Below, in pieces: positions 50,589 through 60,724 of a DNA stretch of 64,000 nucleotides (the first letter of the stretch is position 1; every line of letters starts with the position of its first letter). Below the pieces are notes generated by a model. It searched no databases. It was given only the letters and a program-made list of their open reading frames with translations, and was not told the origin of the DNA. Source of the DNA: Maea johnstoni (Eukaryota > Annelida > Polychaeta > Spionida > Magelonidae); NCBI GenBank assembly GCA_963942565.1, contig OZ012685.1, positions 42,687,019 through 42,751,018 of the forward strand, in the 5' to 3' direction. The position numbers were made by a program, and so were the translations under genes.

Positions 50589-51217
50589 CTGAGAAAGTAG
50601 TAATATAACCCTGTGGTATACACAGGAAGTGGTGATAAGTAGAGCAGTGAGTAGAGCCAGGTTGAGCCCCTGGGAATGAGTGGGGTACAGATAAGAGCTC
50701 ATTTGCATAACAATAGTGCTGGGCTGGTGTAGGAGCTATTCTTATTTGTTTCCTATCTCCTTAACCTATATATCTCTGCACCTAGCATGTGGTCAGAAGA
50801 ATTAAACCGATATTGAATTATGTGTCTCAATTGACACTTCATAAAAAATATACAAATGATCGTTCGTGTTGATCATTATATGTTAAAACGAAAAGAACAT
50901 TATAATAAAGCATGCAGCGAAGAGAAAAAGAGGGATGTGGTCAGAAGAGATTACTAGATTCTTGAAGAATGTGGAAAATGTATAGATGTTATGTTTGAAA
51001 TTAAATCTTAACTTGTAACATATTATCGTCGAATATACATGTAACTCATCCGTATTTCCTATTATCAAATCGGATACATTAGGCTTTGTATCACGTGATT
51101 TGAATTCAGCATATACCAAACATCAAGGCACTTTGCCGTGTTTGTTTTACTCCATCGGATGTGATATGTGACAATGGCTCTACATGTTATGTGCATGTAG
51201 CGGAAGTGGAATCTTAC

Positions 51218-51334
51218 CTTTTGTGGCCAATGCAGCAGTTTTGTTGTTGAATGTTGTGGTTTGTGGCTTAGCGCGGATGTGGTTCCAATTTCACAGGCAA
51301 AGACGACTAACAGTATTGTAAATACCTCCGCCAT
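51218..51334 (-). CDS. Candidate first coding exon of a secreted or membrane protein
   Basis: The minus-strand ATG at 51334 starts a 39-codon frame whose first 21 residues look like a classic signal peptide (MAEVFTILLVVFA, then polar, likely cleavage near TTSA). It ends exactly at a canonical donor, CAAAAG/GTAAGA (51217-51211), in phase 0. The continuation was not found with confidence. It lies antisense within the presumed PRKG1 intron. Product unknown. Confidence 0.35.
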
Positions 51335-52011
51335 GCTGCATGCTGATTAAATTCCTTATCATGTGTACTCAAATTGTCATCCCGTTTATTTTGAATGAGG
51401 TTTAATTGGTGAGTATAACAGTGCCTATCTAAGTGGAATTTTGTGGCCATTGTTCATGAATGCGACGGCCCTCTAGATTCTTTATCGCTTAGCACGTTGT
51501 TTGCCGCCATGGGCACTGTTTTGTTTTCCTAAAAAGTCATGTTCCGGGAGTATTCTTGGCGCTGGCCCTACTACAGCATTGGGGGATAACTTGTTCCAAC
51601 AGGGGGGAGGGGGTTGAATGGTTCAAACATGAAACATATGCTATTTCAAATCAGAGATAAACTAGACTCGATTTTCAATTTAGACGACCCTGTTGTGTTT
51701 TTTAAACGGGTTGTTTCAGCCAAAATAAAGATAATGTGGCTTTTTCTTTATATGAAAAGTCTTAATTATAGGGTTATCTTATTCTATATTTTCCAATTGT
51801 ATCGTGCTGATCATGAGGATTTTATACATGGACTTACCCTAGCAGCTAGGGTAGTTTCCCTATGTTTATGTCATAGCCTACATCATAAGTCATCATCTTC
51901 CATATCATAATTCCTAATTTTGTTTATAATTCATGCTATTGCTTATCAGAGAGAAGTGTTAAGCAGCATCATTACGGAGCACTCGAGCATAATGCAATGT
52001 CATCCTTTTAA

Positions 52012-52236
52012 CCAGTTCCTGCCTGTACATATAGCACAAAAAACAGACTCTTTTGCCAGAATCGAAAAAAGAATGGAGAAATATTGATCACGACTGCACC
52101 AACTCAGCCAATGACGCTCCTCCAAATACTTTGCAACTTCGAGTGTTTGATTCCAAACACATATTTTCAAGAGTAAACTATCAATGTTACGGACGACGGC
52201 TCTCTGGGTCTGTCAAGGTCATCAGGCATAAAAGGG
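52012..52236 (+). mobile_element. TTAA-group MITE
   Basis: TTAA 52008-52011 and 52237-52240; ends CCAGTTCCTGCCTG and CAGGCATAAAAGGG are imperfectly inverted. Confidence 0.65.
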
Positions 52237-52292
52237 TTAATCTGTATTCCAGATTCTGGCCTTGGAGTACGGCTTGTTAACCCATTCACACT

Positions 52293-53620
52293 AATAATAA
52301 TAATAATAATAATAATATTGTCATTTGATATTGCGCCCTTTCCATATAAACATGCTCAAAGGCGCATTACATTCATTGTCAGAGGATAGATGTTGATATC
52401 CACATAGTTATTTGATAAACACATCTTTGAACAGATGTGTTTTCAATTGTCGTTTGAAGATTGCCACACTCCCAGCTGCCCGAATATTATTTGGGAGCTG
52501 ATTCCATAGTTTTGGGGCACAGGCACTAAATGATCTGTCACCGTAGGTTTTCATGTTGGTTCTCGGCTCGCAGAGTAAGTTCTTGGATGTTGATCTCAGT
52601 GTCCGTGGTGGGACATACTCTTTCAGCATTTCCCTCAGGTAAGAGGGTGCAGTTCCATGCAAACACTTGTACGCCAGGAGAAGAATCTTGAATTCAATTC
52701 TCTTCCTGACTGGTAACCAGTGAAGTTCCTTTAGTACTGGAGTGATATGGTCATACTTCTTTGTGAGTGTGATCACCCTGGCGGCATTATTTTGTACTCT
52801 CTGGAGCTTACATATTAGCTCTTCAGGTATTCCACAGAGAAGTCCATTGCAGTAGTCGAATCTTGAGGTTACCAGGGATATGACAGCACCTTTAGTTGAT
52901 TCTGCAGTCAAGTATTTTCTGATCCTTCCAATGTTTCGAAGGTGATAGTTTGCAGATTTGACTGCCTTTGACACATGTGCGGCCATATTCATGCTTGGAT
53001 CAAAAACAGAGCCCAGATTGCCGATAGGTATATTGAGAATCTTAACAATCTCACCATTTACGGAGATGCTAGGCACAGATATTTTGGCTCGCTGCTTAGG
53101 GGTACCTAGCACTAGGACTTCCGTTTTGTCTGCATTCAGTTTTAGCTTGTTCTGTGACATCCATGTATATATGTCAGTGAGGCAGCCCTCCAGCCTAGCA
53201 ACTCCTATGTCAGCTTGTTGAGTGATAGGTCTTATTGCCAGATAGAGCTGTGTGTCGTCTGCATATATGTGAAGCTCTAAACCATGCTTTCTGATGAGTT
53301 TTCCAAGGGGTAGGAGGTAGATCAGGAACAACAATGGTCCTAACACTGATCCCTGTGGTACGGACCACAGAATGTCCTGTAACTCAGAGAATGACTTGTC
53401 AATCTTGATGCGGAGTGTGCGTCCTGACAGGTAAGACTTAAACCAAGCAAGTGCTTGACCCGTAATACCTAATGTATTTTCCATTCTGCTGAATAGAATA
53501 TCATGGTCGATGGTGTCGAACGCTGCACTCAGATCTAACATGACCAGTATAACTACTCCATGCTGGTCAATGCTGGTTAGAATGTCATCCTGTACTTTCA
53601 CTAGGGCAGTCTCAGAACAG
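52293..53620 (-). mobile_element. 5'-truncated CR1/L2-type LINE
   Basis: Minus-strand non-LTR retrotransposon ending in an (ATT)n tail (AAT repeats at 52293-52317). ACACT flanks both sides (52288-52292, 53621-53625). The 5' part (endonuclease and start of the RT) is missing, the usual outcome of aborted target-primed reverse transcription. Inserted in a TTAA-group MITE. Confidence 0.88.
52408..53601 (-). CDS. Reverse transcriptase and C-terminal region of the CR1/L2-type LINE
   Basis: 397 codons without a stop, open right to the 5' edge of the element. Visible RT motifs: MLDLSAAFDTIDHDIL (first catalytic Asp), VPQGSVLGPLLFLIYL, IYADDTQLY (YADD), LKLNADKTEVLVLG, then the CR1/L2-type C-terminal block with RFDYCNGLL, RVQNNAARVI, LHWLPVRKRI and APKLWNQLP. 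Endonuclease and RT fingers are absent, so it cannot be autonomous. Confidence 0.92.
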   Translation of the reverse strand: MKVQDDILTSIDQHGVVILVMLDLSAAFDTIDHDILFSRMENTLGITGQALAWFKSYLSGRTLRIKIDKSFSELQDILWSVPQGSVLGPLLFLIYLLPLGKLIRKHGLELHIYADDTQLYLAIRPITQQADIGVARLEGCLTDIYTWMSQNKLKLNADKTEVLVLGTPKQRAKISVPSISVNGEIVKILNIPIGNLGSVFDPSMNMAAHVSKAVKSANYHLRNIGRIRKYLTAESTKGAVISLVTSRFDYCNGLLCGIPEELICKLQRVQNNAARVITLTKKYDHITPVLKELHWLPVRKRIEFKILLLAYKCLHGTAPSYLREMLKEYVPPRTLRSTSKNLLCEPRTNMKTYGDRSFSACAPKLWNQLPNNIRAAGSVAIFKRQLKTHLFKDVFIK

Positions 53621-53841
53621 ACACTCGGAGGTACTTTGGAAAGTATCGTCTGCTACTCTCATACTTTTGAAAATAACTTGGGTATAAAGCGAAATTTCAC
53701 AAAATATTTGAAGGAGAGTTAATATTTTGCTTCTGATCAACATTTCTCCATCGAATGTTTTTTCAGAAAATGCTTCTGTAGGTAAAATATTTACCAAATC
53801 GCCAGGCCTGTTTTGGCCGCTCTGAGTGTCAATGGGTTAAA

Positions 53842-55469
53842 GCTATACGTTAAGCACCCCTCTAACTATAAACCCAGCCAGACCACAGCATGTTATTGAG
53901 AAGACGGATTCCCACCCTCCAAGCCGTATACAATGTCTACACTTGAGGAAGCCGGGGACATTTCCTAAATAAATCTCCAGCAGACCGCATGTCTTCCCAG
54001 TGTGATTGTATGGATCTGAGGCAGATTGGAGATAAACCGAGGCTCAATCGTACCAGGCAGCAGCTCAATTTAATTGTGGGATCGATGTTATTGGTGGAAC
54101 CTCTAGTTACCAGGCTAACTACACCAGATACTCTAAAACTAACAGTTAATAGCATACATGCTGGGGAGAACCAAATAAGCAAATACTGGTTACAAAGCCC
54201 CCTGGTAATGCGATCTTGCAATTCACAAGTATAAGTGACTAGTTAAAGCTGTTGCCAATGACATTCGGCGCTACGTACAATGGCTAAGGGCTTTGGTATA
54301 TATTTACTGCCTACACTACTCATCAATAGAAAACCCGTCCCTCCGCGAACTAAACTGAACGGCTACAGAGAAATGCACACAGGTAAATACTTCATGCACG
54401 GACATGGCTGAAGCACGGGTGGTCCATGCATAGAATTCAATTTGTGGACTGTTGCCTAAGTCCAAATACGATAGGTATAGCATTTAATCCCGAACATGCT
54501 TCATGCTTTCTCACACGCATGTATTTCTGTGTTTTATCTTTTCAGTAGAACTTTAAAGACAATATCATGAAAGGCAATCAATAAAAATGTGTTTCTGTGT
54601 TTTATCTTTTCAGTAGAACTTTAAAGACAATATCATGAAAGGCAATCAATAAAAAAAAATTAAAAAAAAAAATTAAAAAATTTTAAAAAATGAAAGGCAA
54701 TCAAATCATTGCATTTTTTAAACAATGGAATATTATTTTTTGCCATGAAAAAATTGTTCTATGCCTACTCCCTTCATTGGTTTCCCTTGTTCATTATATG
54801 CGTCAACCATGCAAGGACGTGAACCCCTTTGATTGTATTCTATGTTTTTTTCCAAAAGTCAGTCACGTTAATTTTCCCTGAAAAATATCTACTTAGAAAA
54901 CATTTGAAGAATACACAGGTATTAAGTTCATTAATAATTCGGAGTGGTATTCAGCTCACGTTCATGAATTTCACTTAATTACATTGAGTTTTTGCGATAA
55001 TTCTGATTGCCAGCGCCCGTTTTCTCTGTAGTACTATCTTCGATAATGTTATTACAAAAGATAAGGAGAAAACGACCGCTTTTATCAGCTGAAATAACAC
55101 CATATTGTATGTACTGTCTCAGCTTTCCCCCTAACACCAGCTCTAATGACAAGCGATAAGCCTCCTTTTTTGCAATCCTGGATGCTGGCACAATAGAATT
55201 CTAACAAATCTGCACTATGGAACAAATCCGTACATTGCACCTTTTTCACTCCCCGTTACCTTAATGAGTACAGGAATAGGACCTTTGAACATTGAACATA
55301 TGTATACATTAATTACATTTTGTTTCCCTTGAGTGTTCAAGCTTCCCTATTACAGCTTATTTAGCGCCTGAATCGGGGACTGCTCCCATGGCCAAGTGCA
55401 TCGCCATCATTGGCCTGCTGTGTCTCACCTCTGCGCCAGGCCACCGACTATAGGGCATGAGAGAAACTT
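53842..55469 (+). other. Intronic DNA without recognised genes
   Basis: AT-rich, with the 68-bp duplication and A-rich tract at 54524-54690; otherwise nothing recognised. Confidence 0.5.
54524..54659 (+). repeat. 68-bp tandem duplication followed by an A-rich run
   Basis: Two near-perfect units starting TTTCTGTGTTTTATCTTTTC at 54524 and 54592, each ending in GGCAATCAATAAAAA; a third shortened GAAAGGCAATCAA follows after the A-rich run near 54691. Confidence 0.92.
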
Positions 55470-55545
55470 GACAATGATTTGGAGTTGGATTTTCTGGATA
55501 CCCCGGTTTCCTCCATCTTGTATACAACTGGCTAGTCTTCAAATA
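55470..55545 (+). repeat. SINE-like body fragment
   Basis: GGATTTTCTGGATACCCCGG, then TTTCCTCCATC and CTGGCTAGTC, match the body of the minus-strand copy at 47640-47800. Confidence 0.5.
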
Positions 55546-56414
55546 GCTTGCTCAACCTTTATATGGCAGAAAAAGGTGACGATAAAAGAAATAACCAATC
55601 TATTTGACACATGTGAGAATATTGCCAGTGACTTGGGGTTCTTTGGCAGGGTTCCCTCGTGCTACTGGCTAGTCACGACTTGCCTCAATTTAGTAGAAAA
55701 TGTGATGATAATCATATCCATATTCCATTAGATGTACGAAGGAATGCATTTTCGTTGGCCACTTGTAGACTTAGTTTCTTAAACCTTTGTTTTTGCAATT
55801 CTCATGTTTTGCTGTTAACTTTTCAGAAAGCAGTTCAAGACTAGTTTAAGATGTATTTTTCTCAGCTCCCTTCGTTATTTATGAGTAAGTATGTCAAGTC
55901 GGAATAGACTGACTACCCTCAGCACTCACCCAATGACATTTAGAGGGTGGACACTTGCTGATAGTAATCTGCAGAGCATCGGGTGGACGTGACCAAACAC
56001 ATGCCTCTAATGTATGCACACCATAGTGTACATGCTTTCAAAAGGTTCCATATAACACTTCTTTTTCTAACTTTGAAATAACACGAATTTGTCATTTTTT
56101 TTTCATTTTTCATTCAAACAACATAAATAACATAAATGGAACATATGCATTATAAATTATCTCCCTCTCCTACCAATGCTTCTAGGATGAATAAATGTAT
56201 TGTATATTTATTTGCCATAATCATCATTTATGAAAGTACAGTACAAATATTCGTTTTCTATCAGAAAGAACTTGTGTGAAAGAACAGCTTAAAACAGTGG
56301 AAAACAGGTTGACGGCGCTTGCCCATAGGGGGAGCCACCGGAAAATATAGTCAACCATCTTTATAATACTTATATAAATAAACAGAAGGACCATTGACGC
56401 GCCTATAGGATAGG

Positions 56415-56525
56415 ATAGTGACGTTGTACCCACGCAGGGGGAGCCACACATACCATCCGAGAATTAGAGATAGCCAAAAACATATAGAATAGTGACGTTG
56501 TGCCCACGCAGGGGGAGCCACACAT
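56415..56525 (-). repeat. 74-bp-spaced repeat downstream of the large LINE
   Basis: Two ~37-bp copies of ATAGTGACGTTGT, then CCCACGCAGGGGGAGCCACA, at 56415-56452 and 56489-56525; a partial GGGGGAGCCAC at 56329. They could be a 3' UTR repeat of the LINE ending upstream, but its 3' boundary is not fixed. Confidence 0.7.
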
Positions 56526-57169
56526 TCAGACCTGATCACTGCTAGGTCTCCCTAGCAGGAGTTTGGTTTTACAGGGTCATCGAGGCTGCGTCTACAGGCA
56601 CAAATCGAACTTTATACGAATAAGAAAACCAAAACACACATTTACACACATAAGTAGGTAATAGTTGTTACTTGTTGTAAGAGTGTTTACAAGAAATTTC
56701 ACGGGAGAACCCCCATCTAACAGGGTGGCATTATGGCCAAATACTGATACTTAGAGATATCGTTAATAAAATTGATTCTTAGATATGACATTCAGGACTT
56801 AACAGGGTGACATTTCGAGGTCAATCTGTCAGATCCCGTATATCTTACAGATCTCGCAGAGGAGAGTATACATTTGCTAGCCTAAATTGACAGCGTGAAC
56901 AGTTCAGACCATTAAAGATGTTGCTCTCGCAGAATTGATCTACATGAGAAAAAAAACAACAGACCCGCTTTACTGTCAGGATTACACAGCAGACTATGGG
57001 AGCTAATAAATTAGCCTAGCACTGAGATACACTGCCCTGTCAGTAAACTCAGGCAGGGGAGGGGCCGGAGGTGGCATCTTATTGGGCTAAGAAAATATTG
57101 TTGTTTACCTTGACGACGCATAGTAACAGATACTCTGCACAACTTGGCTATATTTAGCACGGTACGGGT

Positions 57170-60100
57170 TTACATTTGAACATGTACTGCCACACGTAGG
57201 GTATTCCAGTACATTCTGGCTGTATATTTACATGCGATTTTCCATATTTGGCACATACTCTCACTGTCTATCCCTTCCAAAGGTTTCCCTATTATGGTAT
57301 TAAAAACCTCTCTAGTCCCAAAATCCGGGCATATTCTACAAATTTTCTCTTGTAGCTTCACTCTGAGATCCTGATGGTACGGACACTGCATGATCATGTG
57401 TCTTGCATCATCAGGCGCTGCGAGATCACATAGCGTGCACATCCTCTGCCACATAGTAGACCTCTTGTATCGAAAATCATCTTCTTTTAGTAAAGTGCAA
57501 TGACAAAGGATTCTAGCCATGACTTCGCATTGCTTCATGCATGACATGTCTGCATCCGCTATTTGCCACCAGATAGAATATGCCGGTGATTCTGAGACTT
57601 CTCTGATAAGGGTTAGATGTTTGTCATCCCTCATTTTAGTCCTCCACCATTCATTCTCTACTTCCCATACCTTGTCCCAAACTAAGCGGCGCCACATAGC
57701 TTTGCTTGGTACGTTGCCCTGCAACATGTCCCTGATATTATCTAAAAGATCATAGTCTGAACAGATGCCTAGCATATGTAGAATGGGGCTATCATAGGGA
57801 TTATCACCACCCACGTTGTACTCGTTTACCCTATTCACCAGAATTCTCCTGACAGGAATGTTCTCATTCATAACTATTATTGATCGTAGGAAGATCAATT
57901 GTTGAGCTTTTATGTAGTTCACAATGTACATCCACCCCAGGCAGACGTAACTAGTGATGTTAACTGACCTGGTATGGAACCGCTGCAGCCTTCTGGCTGC
58001 GTATCTCTGGAAGGCAGCCAGAAGTGCTTCATCCTTCTTTTTAATAACCCATATCTCACACCCAAAGCAGAGGATTGGTATGATAACTGTCCAATATATT
58101 AAATTGACGGTGCTAAGGTTCAGCCCACCTCTTTTAATCCCCAGGGCGGAGGACATATTAAGAATCTTTCTCGCTTTAATAATCTTCTCTTCTGTCCTTA
58201 TGTGGGTGTCACCAAGGACACAAGTTTTAATCCCTACATGGTCATAGAATAACTTCTCCTTCACCTTATCTGGACCTAGCATGAAGGCCCTATTAGCAAT
58301 ACCGATTTGTCTTTCTCTGTTATTCTCACCAAAAACCAAAACGGCACTCTTTTTAGCGTTGAAAGAGTATCGCCAGGTGGTGCCGTGTGTATATACCGCC
58401 TCCATAACTCCGTCCATCCTCCTCTTGGAGACCGTACATGCGGCCACATCGTCCGCATACCCTACTGGCGAGGTGGGTATGCGGTATATGGCACTACACA
58501 TACCTGATGTCTCAAGTGTGGTGATAAGGGAGTCTATGAATGCCGTATATTTCACCAGGGAGAGATACCCCCCCTGGTGAATTCCGCACTCCATTGGGTA
58601 CCATTCCGACTTACTGTTACCTATCCTAACACAGCAATTGAAGTTAATATATGACTTGTATAGCATTCTCCATAGAGAGCCTCTTATTCCCAATCTATAG
58701 AGCTGATAAAATAGCCCGTCTATCCACACCGAATCGAATGCTTTCGATACGTCAAAATATGACACGAAAACATTGCGATTCCCCTCACGCTCCTTCGAAA
58801 TTGTCTCCTGGAGCGTGAGGGCAGTGTGGATACACGAGCTGCCTGTCCTAGTCGCACCCTGGAGGTCTGAGATTATTCTTTGGTCAAACCACCAGACCTT
58901 AAGCCTACCCCAGATTAAAACTTCAAAGAGCTTATTGAAGGTGGTCAGAAGGGTTATGCCCCTGTAGTTATCTGGGTCGAGGGAGCAGGTATTCTTTCCT
59001 TTGTAGAGAGGTACCTGTATCCCACGACTGAAGTTGCATGGGACATACTCTGTACTTATACACATATTAAAAAGGTCGCATAGAGGGCGTATGATGACAT
59101 CCCCTGCATATCTGATATGTTCTGTTGTGATGCCATCATACCCCGGTGCTTTGCCCAAGTTGAGCTTTTTGATGGCATCGCCCACCTCTGCTGGACTGAA
59201 CTCCACATCAAGGAATTGACTAATATCTACTTCACTATACCATCCTCCGACAGACTCAGTGACCGTACGAAAATGTACCTCATCAAAAATATCAGACTGT
59301 TTGGGGCTACTGAGTGCGTCAAAGTGTTTGCGCCAAACTTCTAGTATATCTCGAATTTCATACATGACTTTACCAGAGCGGTCCTTAATTGCATGGGCAC
59401 ACGTGCCACTAGAGTTAGTACTTTGTCTGAAGATCCTCCAGAACTTGTCGCGGTCAACTTCGGCAAGTCTGGCGGCTTCGTTTATAGTCTGATTTTCATA
59501 TTGCTTACTCAAATTCCTTAATCTCTTAGCAAACAGGTTTTTGGAGAGTTTCATTTGAATGCGGACCGGGTCGTTATCACTAGTGGGCCTCCCCCTGTCC
59601 TTCCACTGCTTAAACCAAGACATTTTTTCCCTTTTGAGTTCTGTTAGCTCAGCAGTCCAATACGGTTTGAGGTGCTTACGGAATTTTGACCTGGGTATAG
59701 CTTTATCCGCATTAGATAACGTATTTACCATAATTTCAAAAAGCTCATCTATTCGTTCTTCGCTACCAGGGCGTCCACCCATGTCCCACTCAATACCCTG
59801 GATATTTTCGTAGATTGGGATCTGATATATTTCAGCCATTTCCTCAGGTGAGACTTTATCCCACTTTACCCGTTCGGGGGCTTTGTCTAATTTAATCACC
59901 TGTGGGAGCATATCAATGCTTATGACTACTTTAATGGGCACGTGGTCAGAGGTATTGAGAGCCGTATAGCCTCCCGTGTGTGTTTTAACCACGTATTCTC
60001 TGAAATATTCAGGTGCCATTACAAAATCTATGACTGAAGACCCGTTATGCCCCACATAAGTATCCAGATTTCCCGTGGCCCCTTTCATCAGATTAATGGC

Positions 60101-60724
60101 AAACAGATTCTGCCTAATCATAAAATTATAGACTAATTTACCAGCTCTAGTTGATGGTCCTACACCTCTTGGACCGCCATTTGCCCCCATATGCCCATTG
60201 AAATCGCCGCATATGATAGGTATAGCGTCGTCTTCTAGAGCTTCAATGATCCCTTCTAGCTCATTGAGGGTGACAGAGAGACAGGTCTTAGAGCTTGAGG
60301 CAGGTAGGTATACGGAGAGGATTACTAAAACTACGCCTTCGGCAGTCTGCATTCTAATGCCGCAAATCCTGTCATGGTTAATCGTTTCAATACTAGAGAC
60401 CCCTTTGAGGCTTTTACGCCAGAGTATAGCTACCCCGCCCTGCCCTCTACGAATGCCATAGTTTTCTTCGGAAGAGTCTTTACTTGCACGAGCGCAGTAG
60501 TTAAAATCATTACTCATTTCTGAGAGTTGGGTCAGTTTGTTATTGTGCAACCAGTGCTCACTTAAGGTGATTACATCACTATCAGTCATCATTGACCTAA
60601 GACAGGGAACTGCCGCTGATAAGCCCCTACTATTCCATGAGTGGATTCTTAAAGCTTTTGTAGGGTTTCTTTCTCCCATGAATATGTATAGGTTTCTTCC
60701 CCCATTAATATCACAATTTAACAT
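57170..60724 (-). CDS. Full-length-looking LINE ORF2: AP-endonuclease plus reverse transcriptase, 1184 codons
   Basis: Uninterrupted minus-strand frame of a non-LTR retrotransposon. Residues ~25-265 are an AP-like endonuclease with HSWNSRG, SEHWL, CGDFNGHMG, IDFVMAP and TSDHVPI, all expected catalytic residues present. Residues ~530-830 are the RT: LNLGKAPGYDGITTEHI, YRGITLLTTFNKLFEVL, YFDVSKAFDSVW (~656), GIHQGGYLSLVKY, VGYADDVAAC (YADD ~755), then FNAKKSAVLVFGE. A Cys-x2-Cys...His-x4-Cys knuckle (CTLCDLAAPDDARHMIMQC) lies near 1095-1113. The variant QGGYLSL in place of QGSPLSP is notable. No ORF1 was recognised upstream and the clade was not assigned. The intact frame suggests recent insertion. 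Confidence 0.93.
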   Translation of the reverse strand: MLNCDINGGRNLYIFMGERNPTKALRIHSWNSRGLSAAVPCLRSMMTDSDVITLSEHWLHNNKLTQLSEMSNDFNYCARASKDSSEENYGIRRGQGGVAILWRKSLKGVSSIETINHDRICGIRMQTAEGVVLVILSVYLPASSSKTCLSVTLNELEGIIEALEDDAIPIICGDFNGHMGANGGPRGVGPSTRAGKLVYNFMIRQNLFAINLMKGATGNLDTYVGHNGSSVIDFVMAPEYFREYVVKTHTGGYTALNTSDHVPIKVVISIDMLPQVIKLDKAPERVKWDKVSPEEMAEIYQIPIYENIQGIEWDMGGRPGSEERIDELFEIMVNTLSNADKAIPRSKFRKHLKPYWTAELTELKREKMSWFKQWKDRGRPTSDNDPVRIQMKLSKNLFAKRLRNLSKQYENQTINEAARLAEVDRDKFWRIFRQSTNSSGTCAHAIKDRSGKVMYEIRDILEVWRKHFDALSSPKQSDIFDEVHFRTVTESVGGWYSEVDISQFLDVEFSPAEVGDAIKKLNLGKAPGYDGITTEHIRYAGDVIIRPLCDLFNMCISTEYVPCNFSRGIQVPLYKGKNTCSLDPDNYRGITLLTTFNKLFEVLIWGRLKVWWFDQRIISDLQGATRTGSSCIHTALTLQETISKEREGNRNVFVSYFDVSKAFDSVWIDGLFYQLYRLGIRGSLWRMLYKSYINFNCCVRIGNSKSEWYPMECGIHQGGYLSLVKYTAFIDSLITTLETSGMCSAIYRIPTSPVGYADDVAACTVSKRRMDGVMEAVYTHGTTWRYSFNAKKSAVLVFGENNRERQIGIANRAFMLGPDKVKEKLFYDHVGIKTCVLGDTHIRTEEKIIKARKILNMSSALGIKRGGLNLSTVNLIYWTVIIPILCFGCEIWVIKKKDEALLAAFQRYAARRLQRFHTRSVNITSYVCLGWMYIVNYIKAQQLIFLRSIIVMNENIPVRRILVNRVNEYNVGGDNPYDSPILHMLGICSDYDLLDNIRDMLQGNVPSKAMWRRLVWDKVWEVENEWWRTKMRDDKHLTLIREVSESPAYSIWWQIADADMSCMKQCEVMARILCHCTLLKEDDFRYKRSTMWQRMCTLCDLAAPDDARHMIMQCPYHQDLRVKLQEKICRICPDFGTREVFNTIIGKPLEGIDSESMCQIWKIACKYTARMYWNTLRVAVHVQM

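Larger units (their letters stand above)
52281..53836 (+). mobile_element. TTAA-group MITE split by a LINE
   Basis: Left end TTAA (52277-52280) and CCCATTCACACT; right part from about 53626, with GCGAAATTTCACAAAATAT and GTCAATGGG, then TTAA (53837-53840). The right part matches the unbroken copy at 35871-36093. Confidence 0.75.

Noticed and set aside
59117-59344. Several + strand open frames of 60-100 codons across 57500-60800
   Set aside because: All lie opposite the large minus-strand LINE frame and are shadows of it.
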